A DNA stretch of 64,000 nt. It comes from SHVO01 sp050250575 (GTDB lineage Bacteria > Pseudomonadota > Alphaproteobacteria > Rhodospirillales > Rhodospirillaceae). The translations under genes were made by a program, and so were the position numbers. The notes under the pieces were generated by a model. That model searched no databases. It was given only the letters and a program-made list of their open reading frames with translations, and was not told the origin of the DNA. The stretch spans positions 62,001-126,000 of the forward strand of contig JBFWOJ010000008.1 in NCBI GenBank assembly GCA_050250575.1. The letters are read 5' to 3'. This document shows positions 27,088-35,022 of this stretch, one piece after another (the stretch's first letter is position 1; every line of letters starts with the position of its first letter).

Positions 27088-27178
27088 GGGCCTAACATAT
27101 GCCCAAAACGGATAACTTCCACGAGCCAAAAATGGGGTGTATGGTCCGCCTCCTTCGCCACGCGCCTGAAGCAAGAGA

Positions 27179-27919
27179 ATGTCCGAACAGAAATTCTATG
27201 TGATTGGCGGCGAATACGCCGACACGTCCTTCCGCGAACCTTATCCCGGCACCAAGCTTGAGACTTACGGCCCCTTCGCGACCGAGCGCGAAGCGAAGCT
27301 GCGCTGGCGCGAGCTCACCGGCCAAAGCATCGACAATGCGATGGTGCGCTATTTCATCTCGTCGGATGAACCGGGCGCCGCCACCCGCAAGAACTTCTGG
27401 GTGGTCGGCGGCGAATACGCGGACTCGTCCTTCACGCGGCTGGCTTCGGGCGCCGAGCTCGAAGTCTATGGTCCGTTCGAGCAAAGCGAAGCCCTCGGCT
27501 TCTGGCGCGCGCTCGCCGCCAAGACCATGGACGATGCGCTGATGCGCTACGATATCCGGGAAAACTACGAGGCCGGCGACAGCGGAACCAGGCTGGGCGC
27601 GGTGCGGCTTGCGCCTTCCGTGACGAAATCTATCGCCATCGCCGCCGCTCCGTCCGCCGTGTTCAAACACCTGATGGAAGCGAGATCGGGACGAAGCATC
27701 AGCCGCAGCGATGCGGCCACGGGTGTGATCGACCACACCCTCATCGACGCCGCTGGGCATCATTGGACGGTAGCCGCCCGCGTCGTGGCTGCGGGCGGCG
27801 GCGCCGTCTATATCGTGACCTATACCAAGCCGACCATGGTGCCGGACGCGGAGTTCAGCGCGGCCATGCGTCGCGTGGATGATGAGCTTTCTGCTCTGAA
27901 GCGCAGTCTCGAAAGATAA
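27179..27919 (+). CDS. Tandem DUF4170 protein with SRPBCC-like C-terminus
   Basis: A 246-aa cytoplasmic protein. Two copies of the alphaproteobacterial DUF4170 module sit at about 4-60 and 72-126; both carry the GGEYADxSF segment and a YGPF turn. DUF4170 proteins are normally single modules. The C-terminal part (about 148-246), starting with VTKSIAIAAAPSAVFKHL, resembles an SRPBCC/START-type ligand-binding fold; this is a weak pattern match. Divergent from trmFO (91-base gap). Function is unknown. Confidence 0.72.
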   Translation: MSEQKFYVIGGEYADTSFREPYPGTKLETYGPFATEREAKLRWRELTGQSIDNAMVRYFISSDEPGAATRKNFWVVGGEYADSSFTRLASGAELEVYGPFEQSEALGFWRALAAKTMDDALMRYDIRENYEAGDSGTRLGAVRLAPSVTKSIAIAAAPSAVFKHLMEARSGRSISRSDAATGVIDHTLIDAAGHHWTVAARVVAAGGGAVYIVTYTKPTMVPDAEFSAAMRRVDDELSALKRSLER

Positions 27920-27920
27920 G

Positions 27921-28091
27921 TCAGCACGGTTTTTCGACGCGCGGGCGGACGAAGGCCAGCGCCGAGATCGGTGTTTCTTCTTTTCTCGATGACGCACGCG
28001 GCGACGCCCGGAACACGCGGCGCGCCGCGGCGGACATGGCTTTCGGACGGCGTTGCGCCGTCCCACGGCGTGATTTGAACGGGAGCGACAT
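27921..28091 (-). CDS. Very small Arg-rich protein
   Basis: A 56-aa open reading frame with N-terminus SLPFKSRRGTAQRRPKAM after Met and a hydrophilic, Arg/Ala-rich body ending EKPC. It is supported by a perfect AGGAGG Shine-Dalgarno sequence about 6 bases before the ATG, which overlaps the last codons of the gene upstream, suggesting a two-gene operon. No family is recognised; the basic composition would suit nucleic-acid binding, but that is only a guess. Confidence 0.45.
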   Translation of the reverse strand: MSLPFKSRRGTAQRRPKAMSAAARRVFRASPRASSRKEETPISALAFVRPRVEKPC

Positions 28092-28100
28092 CACTTCCTC

Positions 28101-28388
28101 CTAGGCCGCGCGCGCGGTGTTGAGCTGCATGAAATGCAAGAGCACGCGCTTGAGGCTGGCGCTGCGGTGTGTATCCCCCGCGGCGATCGCTTCGCAGATA
28201 TCGTCGGCGAGGGCGATCCGGAGCGATAGGCGGCCGTCGGGTGAAGTGATCAGGTAGGGCTCGATGTGCGCGGCCACGAAGTCGAACTGACGCGCCTGCA
28301 GCGCGATCATCTCGTCCTCGCTCATGACGGAGAACGTCAGGCACTCTCTCCAGGACAATACGTGCCCGTCGGTCGGTTTCTTGTTCAT
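28101..28388 (-). CDS. Hypothetical protein
   Basis: A 95-aa acidic protein starting at the ATG at 28388, preceded by an AAGGAGG ribosome-binding site; 14 additional codons upstream are open but lack a site. It has helical segments around SEDEMIALQARQFDFVAAHI and SLKRVLLHFMQLN. I recognise no domain. The stop lies inside the ribosome-binding region of the 56-aa gene that follows. Confidence 0.58.
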   Translation of the reverse strand: MNKKPTDGHVLSWRECLTFSVMSEDEMIALQARQFDFVAAHIEPYLITSPDGRLSLRIALADDICEAIAAGDTHRSASLKRVLLHFMQLNTARAA

Positions 28389-28553
28389 TGCGCTCGCCTC
28401 CTTAAGGTGGGCGCTTCCGCACGGCATCACCGAAGTCCCACCGCTGTTTAAATCCCCCAGCTTTCGGGAGGCGCACGGAAGCGCGGGCGGAACGTGCCGA
28501 AATCAGGGCAGCGGGAAAATTGGGGATTCTACTTACGCCCTGGACCGCGCGGT

Positions 28554-29024
28554 CTAACGGTCCGCAGGCAGTGGAGCGGGATGTGAATCCGCCTGATTTT
28601 CCTCGGGGGCGGAGCTTGTGCCGGGTTTACGGCCTGCGAGCACATCGGCGACGGTGCTGAGCAGGAGCTGGGCTGACACCGGCTTCATGAGATAGCCCTG
28701 AATGCCGCGGCGGGCGGCCATCTTGTAGGTCTCGGTGTCGGTGCGGCTGGTCAATACGACGACGGGGATGCTCCGCCGGTAAGGGGATTTCGCCGCCCGG
28801 ATCTTGCGGATGAGGGTAAGGCCGCTGGCGTTGGGCAGCACCAGGTCGACCAGGGCCAGGCGGATCTCGAGGCCGGGGTCCTTGTAGACGTAAAACAGGG
28901 CTTCCTCGGCATTGCCCGCCGTGATGATTCTCTCGTGGCCGCCCTTGCTGAGGAACGCGACGATCAGATCGCGCACCGCGCGGTCGTCTTCGACGACCAG
29001 GATGCAGGGCATGCGCTTGGCCAC
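28554..29024 (-). CDS. Single-domain response regulator
   Basis: A 156-aa receiver-only CheY-like protein. The acidic pocket is E12/D13/D14 in LVVEDDRAVRD, the phospho-acceptor is D60 in LALVDLVLP, the switch Thr/Ser is T92 (LTSRT) and the conserved Lys is K114 (LMKP). No output domain is present, so it probably acts by protein-protein contact. A histidine kinase is not visible nearby. It is followed by a tail of about 25 unstructured residues. Confidence 0.9.
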   Translation of the reverse strand: MAKRMPCILVVEDDRAVRDLIVAFLSKGGHERIITAGNAEEALFYVYKDPGLEIRLALVDLVLPNASGLTLIRKIRAAKSPYRRSIPVVVLTSRTDTETYKMAARRGIQGYLMKPVSAQLLLSTVADVLAGRKPGTSSAPEENQADSHPAPLPADR

Positions 29025-29037
29025 AGGCCCTCCGCCC

Positions 29038-29226
29038 CTAGGCCTTTCGCGAGCGCGGCCCGGCGAAATACCAGATGATGAAGCCGAGGATCGGCAGCAG
29101 GATGATCAGCACCGTCCAGACGACTTTCTTGCCGTTGGTCGCATCGCTGCCCAGGACATTTACGATCGCCCAGATGTCGGCGATCAGGACAATCAGGCCG
29201 AAAAGGCCGGTGTACTCGAAGCGCAT
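29038..29226 (-). CDS. Small PLDc_N-type membrane protein
   Basis: A 62-aa protein with two membrane helices (about 6-24 and 36-54), the second being WTVLIILLPILGFIIWYFAGP. That arrangement matches the PLDc_N family (the N-terminal membrane module of cardiolipin synthases, often a stand-alone protein). There is no enzymatic domain. It lies 13 bases upstream of the response-regulator start, perhaps in one transcript. Confidence 0.75.
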   Translation of the reverse strand: MRFEYTGLFGLIVLIADIWAIVNVLGSDATNGKKVVWTVLIILLPILGFIIWYFAGPRSRKA

Positions 29227-29244
29227 CGCAAAGCTCCCTCAACC

Positions 29245-29270
29245 GGAACTATACGAAGGTACCCGCCGTT
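29245..29270 (+). promoter_or_regulatory. Sigma-EcfG-type promoter
   Basis: GGAAC (29245-29249), a 17-base spacer and CGTT (29267-29270) exactly match the general stress sigma factor consensus of alphaproteobacteria. It points at the NTF2-like gene, whose ATG is only 13 bases past the -10, so the mRNA leader would be very short. Confidence 0.7.
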
Positions 29271-29283
29271 TCTACCTCTCGCA

Positions 29284-29747
29284 ATGCCTCCCGAAGGTCA
29301 GATCGGCCCCGACGACATCGGCCGGTTCTTCAGCTCCTACGCCGGGGCGTTCAATCGTGCGCTCGCGGGCGAACCGGACCTGACGGCCGTCGCCGCCCAT
29401 TTCACCGGCTGTTTCATCGAATCCCGTGCAGGCGGGGTCACGTGCGGGAAGGACGGGCCGGAGTTCCTCCGGATCCTCGAGAAAGGCTGCGCCTATGACC
29501 GGTCCATCGGCACGAAAGCGAGAATGTGACGGGTGCGGACTCAACGCCGATCACGGACGACCACAGCGTGGCGACGGTCCACTGGCGCCGCGCATACCGC
29601 ACCAAGGCTGGCCGCGAGGTGACCATCGACTTTGACGTGCACTACTTCATCAAGAGTGAAGCGGATAAGGGCGGCAACAAGGACCTGAAGATTCTGGGGT
29701 CCATGCCGGTGATGAGCACCGCCCTGAAGAAGGCCGGCGTGATTTGA
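29284..29747 (+). pseudogene. NTF2/SnoaL-like protein gene broken by a frameshift
   Basis: Two adjoining open frames make one domain. Frame 1 (29284-29529, 81 aa) begins PPEGQIGPDDIGRFFSSYAG after Met and ends GTKARM; frame 2 (29526-29747) continues with ADSTPITDDHSVATVHWRRAY and an IDFDVHYFI strand. Together they give a protein of about 150 aa with the cone-shaped NTF2-like (SnoaL/DUF4440-type) pattern of helices followed by a curved sheet. The shift lies between about 29515 and 29528. It could be a real mutation or a sequencing error. A perfect sigma-EcfG promoter precedes it, so at least the ancestor was a stress gene. Confidence 0.65.
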
Positions 29748-29830
29748 CGCGATCCCGCTGTGCGTTTCGCGGTCGCGCGAACAATACACCTGAATCAACA
29801 ACCTCGCACACGCGCCGCGTGCTGCAGGTC

Positions 29831-29856
29831 GGAACCATTTCCTTGCACCTTGCGTT
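29831..29856 (+). promoter_or_regulatory. Sigma-EcfG-type promoter for the BON lipoprotein
   Basis: GGAAC (29831-29835), a 17-base spacer and CGTT (29853-29856). The BON lipoprotein ATG is 53 bases downstream, a normal distance. BON proteins are frequent members of the alphaproteobacterial general stress regulon. Confidence 0.72.
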
Positions 29857-29909
29857 GTCCAGGCACATTCGTGACACGTCGCGAATTCATCAATGGAGAA
29901 ACGCTGAAG

Positions 29910-30251
29910 ATGCTTGGCCACCCGAGAGTCCACATGCTCCTGGCAACGGCGCTCGCGCCGCTGGTGCTGGTTGCGTGCAGCAGCTCTCCAACCACCTATG
30001 AACGCACCCGGGCCGACTACTACGACAGCCGGGGCGAATATCTTGAGGATGCGGCTCTGACCTCCAAAGTCGCGGCCGCCATCCTCGACGAGCCGCGCTT
30101 GCGTGACTCGACCATCCGTGTCGCCACATACGGCAACATCGTCCAGCTCACCGGAGCGGTGGAATCCCTTCGCGATGCCTACATCGCCGAGGACATCGCC
30201 GCCTCTGTGATCGGCGTGCGCCGTGTCGACAACGATCTGGTCGTGAACTAG
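29910..30251 (+). CDS. BON-domain lipoprotein
   Basis: A 113-aa envelope lipoprotein starting at the ATG at 29910 (the longer open frame upstream is a leader shadow). Signal with lipobox LVAC (Cys about 22), a short spacer, and one BON domain (about 48-112): TSKVAAAILDEPRLRDSTIRV, GNIVQLTGAV and IGVRRVDNDLVV. BON domains bind membranes or phospholipids and relate to OsmY-type stress proteins. A sigma-EcfG promoter lies upstream and a hairpin at 30270-30298 downstream. Confidence 0.85.
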   Translation: MLGHPRVHMLLATALAPLVLVACSSSPTTYERTRADYYDSRGEYLEDAALTSKVAAAILDEPRLRDSTIRVATYGNIVQLTGAVESLRDAYIAEDIAASVIGVRRVDNDLVVN

Positions 30252-30269
30252 TGAGCGCGTTTTCTGCCA

Positions 30270-30298
30270 GGGCCGCCGGCTAATGATGCCGGCGGCCC
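30270..30298 (+). terminator. Hairpin after the BON lipoprotein gene
   Basis: An 11-bp perfect inverted repeat (30270-30280 and 30288-30298) with a 7-base loop. There is no T-run on the plus strand, so termination is plausible but not certain. Confidence 0.5.
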
Positions 30299-30387
30299 GG
30301 GGTAGAAAAAAGTCGAAGAGATGATGGGAGAAAAACGGCGGTAAGAGCGCCGCCGGTGTTGAAACTCAAGTATGTGAAACGGTCGCT

Positions 30388-30633
30388 ATGATTACCTTAG
30401 TCGTGTTTCTGTTGGTCTTGCTCGGTGGTCTGATCAGCCTTGCCACCTTGCCTCTCGTTGTTTCGCTCCCGTTGATGGTCGTTATCGGCGCCTTTGCGAT
30501 CCTGGTCATCGCCGAGCTGTGGCGGTCCTACCAGGAGCTGGACTCGGCGCGCTCGCTGGACTCCGTGCGCGTACGCTCCGTGATCCACCATGCCGCCGCT
30601 CCGTCCGCCGGCCGGGAGCTGATCGGCGAATAA
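30388..30633 (+). CDS. Small membrane protein
   Basis: An 81-aa protein with two closely spaced hydrophobic helices (about 2-24 and 27-44) and a hydrophilic C-terminal tail ending GRELIGE. No family is recognised. The ribosome-binding site is weak. A stem-loop at 30643-30673 follows. It may be part of the envelope stress group around it. Confidence 0.5.
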   Translation: MITLVVFLLVLLGGLISLATLPLVVSLPLMVVIGAFAILVIAELWRSYQELDSARSLDSVRVRSVIHHAAAPSAGRELIGE

Positions 30634-30642
30634 GCTGCCCAA

Positions 30643-30673
30643 GCGCCGCTTGATCTTCACTTTCAAGCGGCGC
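30643..30673 (+). terminator. Hairpin between small membrane gene and MAPEG gene
   Basis: An 11-bp perfect inverted repeat (30643-30653 and 30663-30673) with a 9-base loop. No long T-run follows; a terminator is the simplest reading. Confidence 0.45.
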
Positions 30674-30707
30674 ACGCTTCTCCGGCTCACAGCCTGGGGA
30701 GGCTTGC

Positions 30708-31106
30708 ATGGACACCATTGCGCTACCCGTGACGCTCGTCACGGCATCGATCCTGGCTCTGATGTGCCTTCTGCTCGCCGCCCGCGTCAGCGGCGCGCGT
30801 CTCAAGCACCGCATCAGCCTCGGCGACCGCGGCAACGAAGAGCTTCTGGTGCGCATGCGCATCCACGGCAACTTCGTCGAGTTCGTTCCCTTCGTTCTGA
30901 TCCTGATGGCGCTGCTCGAGCTTACGGGTGCGGACCGGAGCATCCTGATCGCTGCGGGCGCGATCCTGGTGCTCTCGCGCATCTCGCACATGATCGGAAT
31001 GCCGCGTCCGGCGCCGAACCTGTTCCGCGCCGGCGGCGCCACAGGCACCTATCTTCTCATGGCCGGGCTTGCGGTCTGGGGATTGGCGCGCGGCCTCGCG
31101 GCGTGA
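30708..31106 (+). CDS. MAPEG-family membrane protein
   Basis: A 132-aa protein with four membrane helices in the MAPEG pattern (glutathione transferase and eicosanoid synthesis relatives). The signature RMRIHGNFVEFVPFVLILMAL contains the conserved R-x-H-x-N-x-x-E segment. Bacterial members are often of unknown substrate; detoxification of lipophilic electrophiles is possible. The ATG follows a GGGGAGG ribosome-binding site. Confidence 0.85.
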   Translation: MDTIALPVTLVTASILALMCLLLAARVSGARLKHRISLGDRGNEELLVRMRIHGNFVEFVPFVLILMALLELTGADRSILIAAGAILVLSRISHMIGMPRPAPNLFRAGGATGTYLLMAGLAVWGLARGLAA

Positions 31107-31122
31107 TCGCAAGACCCTTCCG

Positions 31123-32033
31123 TCAGATCACCTGACCGGGTGTTTCGCCCGGCGGCGCGAAGGTTCCGTTTCGCCGGCCCTCGGGATCCGTTTCCTCGCG
31201 CGGAGCAGTGGGATCGGGCGGCGGCTGCGGTTCGTATGTCGCTGGAGGTGTCTCGGGGACCGGCGTGGGCTCCGGCTGCGGTGCGGGAGGCTCGTACGCG
31301 GGCGGCGATGGCTCCGGCGTTGGCGCAGTTCCGCCGGTGTTGGTGGAAGTTCATCGGCCGGCGGAGGTTCGGGCGTTGGCGCGGGTTCCGCAGGCGGCGG
31401 AAGTGGCGGCGATGGTGGCATGGGCCGAGGGCCGCGCGGCGGATTGAACGGCCTTTCCGGCGGTCGGGCCGGCGGATCAGCAACGGGTATCCGCGGTCGC
31501 GGCGGCTGAGGACGATCGTACCGCGGCTGATCATGGCGTGGAGGCTGATAGGTAGGACCCTCGTAACGCGGCGGGGCGGGTACGACGACGATGCGCGAGG
31601 GTCTGTTCGCGGCTCTGCGCTGGGCTTCGAGCTCCGCTTCCAAGACTGTGCCGCGCGCCCGCGCGGCAGCGAGCGAGTCTTCGATCGCCAGGGTCCGCCG
31701 CTCCATATCGTCGAACCTCTCGGCTTCGGCGCGGGCGCGGGACTGTTCTTCGTCCGCGCGCTGCTCTGCTTCCCGCGCGGCCGCGAGGCGCTATTGCTCC
31801 TCCCGTGCCGCGCGAGCCTGTTCTTCGCGCTTGCGCTCCGCCGCCGCGGCGCGGGTGCGCTGTTCGGCGTCGCTGAGCTGTCGGCGCAGAAGGTCGTTCT
31901 GGGCCCGCAATTCCTCTAAATACGGATCGGCCGCGGCCGCCGGCGGCGCGGGCGGCGGAGCAGGCGGAGCTTCGCAGGAGGCAAGCGCGATGGCGCTGCC
32001 GAGGAGTAAGGCCCGAAATACACGATTGCGCAT
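31123..32033 (-). pseudogene. Degraded coiled-coil, proline-rich lipoprotein gene
   Basis: Starts at 32033 with a lipoprotein signal (LASC lipobox) and an EELRAQNDLLRRQL coiled coil, reaching an in-frame TAG at 31791-31793. Reading continues in the same frame beyond the stop with the same Ala/Glu/Arg coiled-coil composition (RLAAAREAEQRADEEQSRAR, then MERRTLAIEDSLAAARARG), then a Pro-rich region. Between about 31350 and 31320 the Pro-rich pattern jumps to another frame (TPEPSPPAYEPPAPQP) and ends PPGETPGQVI with a stop at 31123-31125. One nonsense and one frameshift mutation therefore separate it from an intact protein of about 300 aa. Function is unknown. Confidence 0.65.
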
Positions 32034-32162
32034 GCCAGCCCCCCACCGTGACCGGTGTTTTGATGGCGACAATCATCGCGTGCGAATGTGTTGAGTTTCG
32101 GGAGATAAGTGTGGCGGGTTTGCGGCGCTTGGCGCCGCCGTCATCCATCCCGCAGCCAGAAA

Positions 32163-33239
32163 TTACCGCGCGCGGCTGTAGCGTTTCTCGCCGCCTTCGG
32201 CGAGCCCGGGAATGGAATCGGAATCCGCCGAGCCGAGCACGACCATGTTTCGGCCGGCGTGCTTGGCCTGATAGAGCGCATCGTCGGCGGCCTGCATCCA
32301 GGCTTCCTGCGACTGTTCCGCCCAATATTCCGCGACACCGATGGAGATGGTCACCGGCCGCTGCTCGATCAGCTTGGACTCGCTCATCAGCTTGCGCAAC
32401 GCTTCCGCCTGCTTCATCGCGGCATTGGCGCGGGTATCGGGCAGCAGCAGGACGAACTCTTCGCCGCCCAGACGGAACAGGCGGTCGAGCTTGCGGCTGC
32501 GTCCCTTGATCAGCGCCACCATGCCTTTCAACACTTTGTCGCCGATGTGGTGGCCGAAGTCGTCGTTGACCCGCTTGAAGTGGTCGATGTCGATGATCAG
32601 CAGCGACACCGGCGCACCGGAGCGGCGGTTGCGCTCGATCGCTTCGGCGAGCGACTGGTCCATCTGACGGCGGTTGAACGCGCCGGTGAGCGGGTCGGTC
32701 AGGGCTTGATCGGTAAGCTCCTGCTGCAGCTGCCCCACGATATTGAGGATGATGTTGACGATGACGATGGTGAGCGCGAGCGTCACCACGAAGCGCACGG
32801 TGACCTCCGGACCATTGTCGACGTAGAGATAGGCCATGACGGAGGCCAGCACAGCGAGCAACAGGCTGCCGGTGTTGGCCATTCTGCGCGGCAGCACGAA
32901 GTAGCAGAACAGCACCGCAGGGTACGTCCACAGCGCCCCGTAGAATCCCTGCTGCATCAGGGAGAGGGCGATGCTCGCGGCCATGGGAATCAAGAGCAGG
33001 CCGAAGGGAATCGGCGGCCGCTTCTTTCTCTGGATCGCGATCACGTCGACGGCAAGGATCGCGACCACCGCGAGGATGGCGCAGCCGAGGGCGATGCGGC
33101 CCCGGAGGAGGTCGTTGACGGCAAACGGCGTCAGGAAGATGACGCCCGCGATCGCCATCAATCGCATGATGCGTTCACGGTATGCGGCGAAGAGGTCGCG
33201 GCCGGGCGTGTCCTCCGGCGCCGAATCCAGCTCGCTCAT
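32163..33239 (-). CDS. Membrane-bound GGDEF diguanylate cyclase
   Basis: A 358-aa protein starting at the ATG at 33239. The N-terminal half has about six membrane helices that form an uncharacterised sensor. The C-terminal GGDEF domain (about 195-355) carries the catalytic GGEEF motif at 258-262 and the inhibitory I-site RKLD just 5 residues before it, so activity should be feedback-inhibited by c-di-GMP. No EAL domain. The likely result is control of the switch between motile and sessile life. It stands alone. Confidence 0.92.
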   Translation of the reverse strand: MSELDSAPEDTPGRDLFAAYRERIMRLMAIAGVIFLTPFAVNDLLRGRIALGCAILAVVAILAVDVIAIQRKKRPPIPFGLLLIPMAASIALSLMQQGFYGALWTYPAVLFCYFVLPRRMANTGSLLLAVLASVMAYLYVDNGPEVTVRFVVTLALTIVIVNIILNIVGQLQQELTDQALTDPLTGAFNRRQMDQSLAEAIERNRRSGAPVSLLIIDIDHFKRVNDDFGHHIGDKVLKGMVALIKGRSRKLDRLFRLGGEEFVLLLPDTRANAAMKQAEALRKLMSESKLIEQRPVTISIGVAEYWAEQSQEAWMQAADDALYQAKHAGRNMVVLGSADSDSIPGLAEGGEKRYSRAR

Positions 33240-33431
33240 ATCTTGTCCCCGCGGCCGATACGCCGGCCGTTTGCCCCCCAAAGACGGAGAATCATAGCAC
33301 TTATAGGGGGAACCGTCCCGCCAACTTCGCCCAGGATGATCTTTTCAAACTCCCGCGAGGACGCGCGCTAAAGTTGCGAAAGCCGGCCTCGGCCCCTGGA
33401 CGGCCACAGCCCCGCTCTCTACATTAGCCCC

Positions 33432-33839
33432 ATGAATTACATTGCCTTAGCGGCGGCCGCCGCCGCCACGACTGCTGGTTCCATTGCTTATGCACAGGAC
33501 GGTCTCCCCAGTTTCATCCCTGTGGAGATCAGCCTGTTCGAGGACCGCGATGCATCGGGCAAGAAATTCTACAAGTTCGCCACCGACAATGGCCATCCGT
33601 TCTATACCCGCGACAAGGACGAGCCGAACAAGTCGACATGCACCGAGGAGTGCAAGGAAGAATGGTCGCCGGTGCGCGCGCGCAAGGACGCCAAGGCCGA
33701 AGGCGAATGGACGCTGTTCGACCGCGGCAACGGCTATATGCAATGGGTTTACAAGGGTAAGCCGGTTTACCAGAACGTCGCCCAGGCCCTCGGTCAGGAA
33801 ACCAAGATTCCGCCGGGTTGGTCCGAGCTGAAACCGTAG
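33432..33839 (+). CDS. Secreted single-module Lipoprotein_15-like protein
   Basis: A 135-aa exported protein (signal about 1-22). One PF03640 module shows a FYTRDKD strand, a Cys pair (TCTEECKEEW), the GYMQWVYKGKPVYQ end and a final PPGWSELKP. It resembles each of the three modules of the protein at 9861-11240. Function is not known; a heme- or metal-related role has been suggested for the wider family but is not shown here. Confidence 0.72.
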   Translation: MNYIALAAAAAATTAGSIAYAQDGLPSFIPVEISLFEDRDASGKKFYKFATDNGHPFYTRDKDEPNKSTCTEECKEEWSPVRARKDAKAEGEWTLFDRGNGYMQWVYKGKPVYQNVAQALGQETKIPPGWSELKP

Positions 33840-34046
33840 GTTTTTCCCGGACGCCGTTTCGGGAAAGTTCCGGCGAAAGTCTCAAAAACTTATCCACAGG
33901 CGTGCGTTTTCGCGCGACGAAAAGCGCGTGCCCTTGCAGATTCCGCAAGGGTCCGACTCCGCCCAGGCGCTATAATCGGCGCTGTATTTTACGAAGAAAA
34001 ACGTAGCAACGCATCGCGGTCGTTGGGACCGCGAAGGCGAGGACAA

Positions 34047-34346
34047 GTGGCGAAGTCCGATCCGACGAAGTGGCTCGAGTGTGCGGCGCATATCCGGGGG
34101 CTGGGCCGCGGCGTGAACGATCGGAAGATCGCGCCGATGTTCGAGAAGTTGGCGGCGCGTCTGGAAGAGATCGCGCTGGCCAAGGCTGAAGCGCAGATGA
34201 AGGCAAGCGACCACGACAAGGGGGCGGTGAGGGGGCCGCAGCGGCGGGGGAAATCCGGGGGCAAATTGGACGTAGGCACACGGAGCGAGAAAGATGAGCA
34301 AGAGTCACCCCGCCGGATCGAACGCAGGTCGCGCCCGAGACCTTAA
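34047..34346 (+). CDS. Hypothetical small basic protein
   Basis: A 99-aa protein starting at a GTG behind a GAGG ribosome-binding site; an earlier possible start at 34023 is less likely. Its N-terminal half is helical (KIAPMFEKLAARLEEIALAK) and the C-terminus is Lys/Arg/Gly-rich. I do not recognise a family. It overlaps the 63-aa gene that begins at 34294 in another frame. Confidence 0.5.
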   Translation: MAKSDPTKWLECAAHIRGLGRGVNDRKIAPMFEKLAARLEEIALAKAEAQMKASDHDKGAVRGPQRRGKSGGKLDVGTRSEKDEQESPRRIERRSRPRP

Positions 34347-34485
34347 TCGCCAGGCCCGTAAGACGCATCCGTCGCTCCGGTCCCAGACCCGCAAGCCGCA
34401 AGTCCCGGTCCGTCTGCGTGCGATGTACGAGGACGAGGACAGCTTCGATATCCCGGATATCGCGCTCGGCGGCGGCAAGGACTAG
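34294..34485 (+). CDS. Hypothetical 63-aa protein
   Basis: Starts with SKSHPAGSNAGRARDLNRQA after Met, preceded by a GAGAAAG ribosome-binding site, and ends in an acidic segment EDEDSFDIPDIALGGG. The split basic/acidic make-up suggests a nucleic-acid or protein-binding tail. It overlaps the upstream gene by 53 bases in a different frame; the two may be coupled, or only one may be real. Unknown function. Confidence 0.48.
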   Translation: MSKSHPAGSNAGRARDLNRQARKTHPSLRSQTRKPQVPVRLRAMYEDEDSFDIPDIALGGGKD

Positions 34486-34488
34486 CCG

Positions 34489-35022
34489 CTAGACGAGGAG
34501 CGCCCTTACGTCCTCCCATCCGTACGCGACTTCCCGCAGCGTATAGCCGGTGCGCCGGTCGTCCTTTTCGGCCACGGCGCGGCCGCCCAATGCCTCGTAG
34601 AATTTGCGCGCCGGCGCATTCTCCTTGATCACCCACAGCGAGGCCGAATTGATCCGGCACGCGAGCAGATGCTCGGCCATCACCGCCATCAGCGCGCGGC
34701 CGACGCCGGCGCGCTGGCTGTCCTTCAGCACATACAGCGCGTTCACCTCGCCGACAAAAGGAAGCACCTGCGAGCGTTGCCGTCCGCAGTCGCCGAAGCC
34801 GAGCAGCGCGCCGTCGCGGGCGGCAACGAAGGTGCCTTGATCGGCGGCGGGTAAAGTCAGGATGTGGCGCCACCGGGTTGCGCGCTCGAACACCGACAGT
34901 CCCGCCAGCTCGTTGTCGGGGATGATGCCGGGATAGCTCTCGCGCCACGACTGCACATGGATCCGCGCGATGCTCTCGGCATCGAACGGCGCGGCGGGGC
35001 GCAGGGAGAACGGCGATGACAT
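34489..35022 (-). CDS. GNAT-family N-acetyltransferase
   Basis: A 177-aa acetyltransferase from the ATG at 35022 (the larger open frame upstream lacks any similarity). The GNAT pattern is visible: SIARIHVQSWRESYPGIIPD at the N-terminus, the motif A acetyl-CoA loop (QRAGVGRALMAVMAEHLL), and a C-terminal NAPARKFYEALGG segment typical of motif B. Substrate is unknown. It converges on the small gene ending at 34485. Confidence 0.87.
   Translation of the reverse strand: MSSPFSLRPAAPFDAESIARIHVQSWRESYPGIIPDNELAGLSVFERATRWRHILTLPAADQGTFVAARDGALLGFGDCGRQRSQVLPFVGEVNALYVLKDSQRAGVGRALMAVMAEHLLACRINSASLWVIKENAPARKFYEALGGRAVAEKDDRRTGYTLREVAYGWEDVRALLV

Noticed and set aside
31531..32931. Long minus-strand open frame of 466 aa
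   Set aside because: Arg/Pro/Ala-rich composition of a shadow frame; it crosses the GGDEF gene in the wrong phase and the coiled-coil pseudogene.
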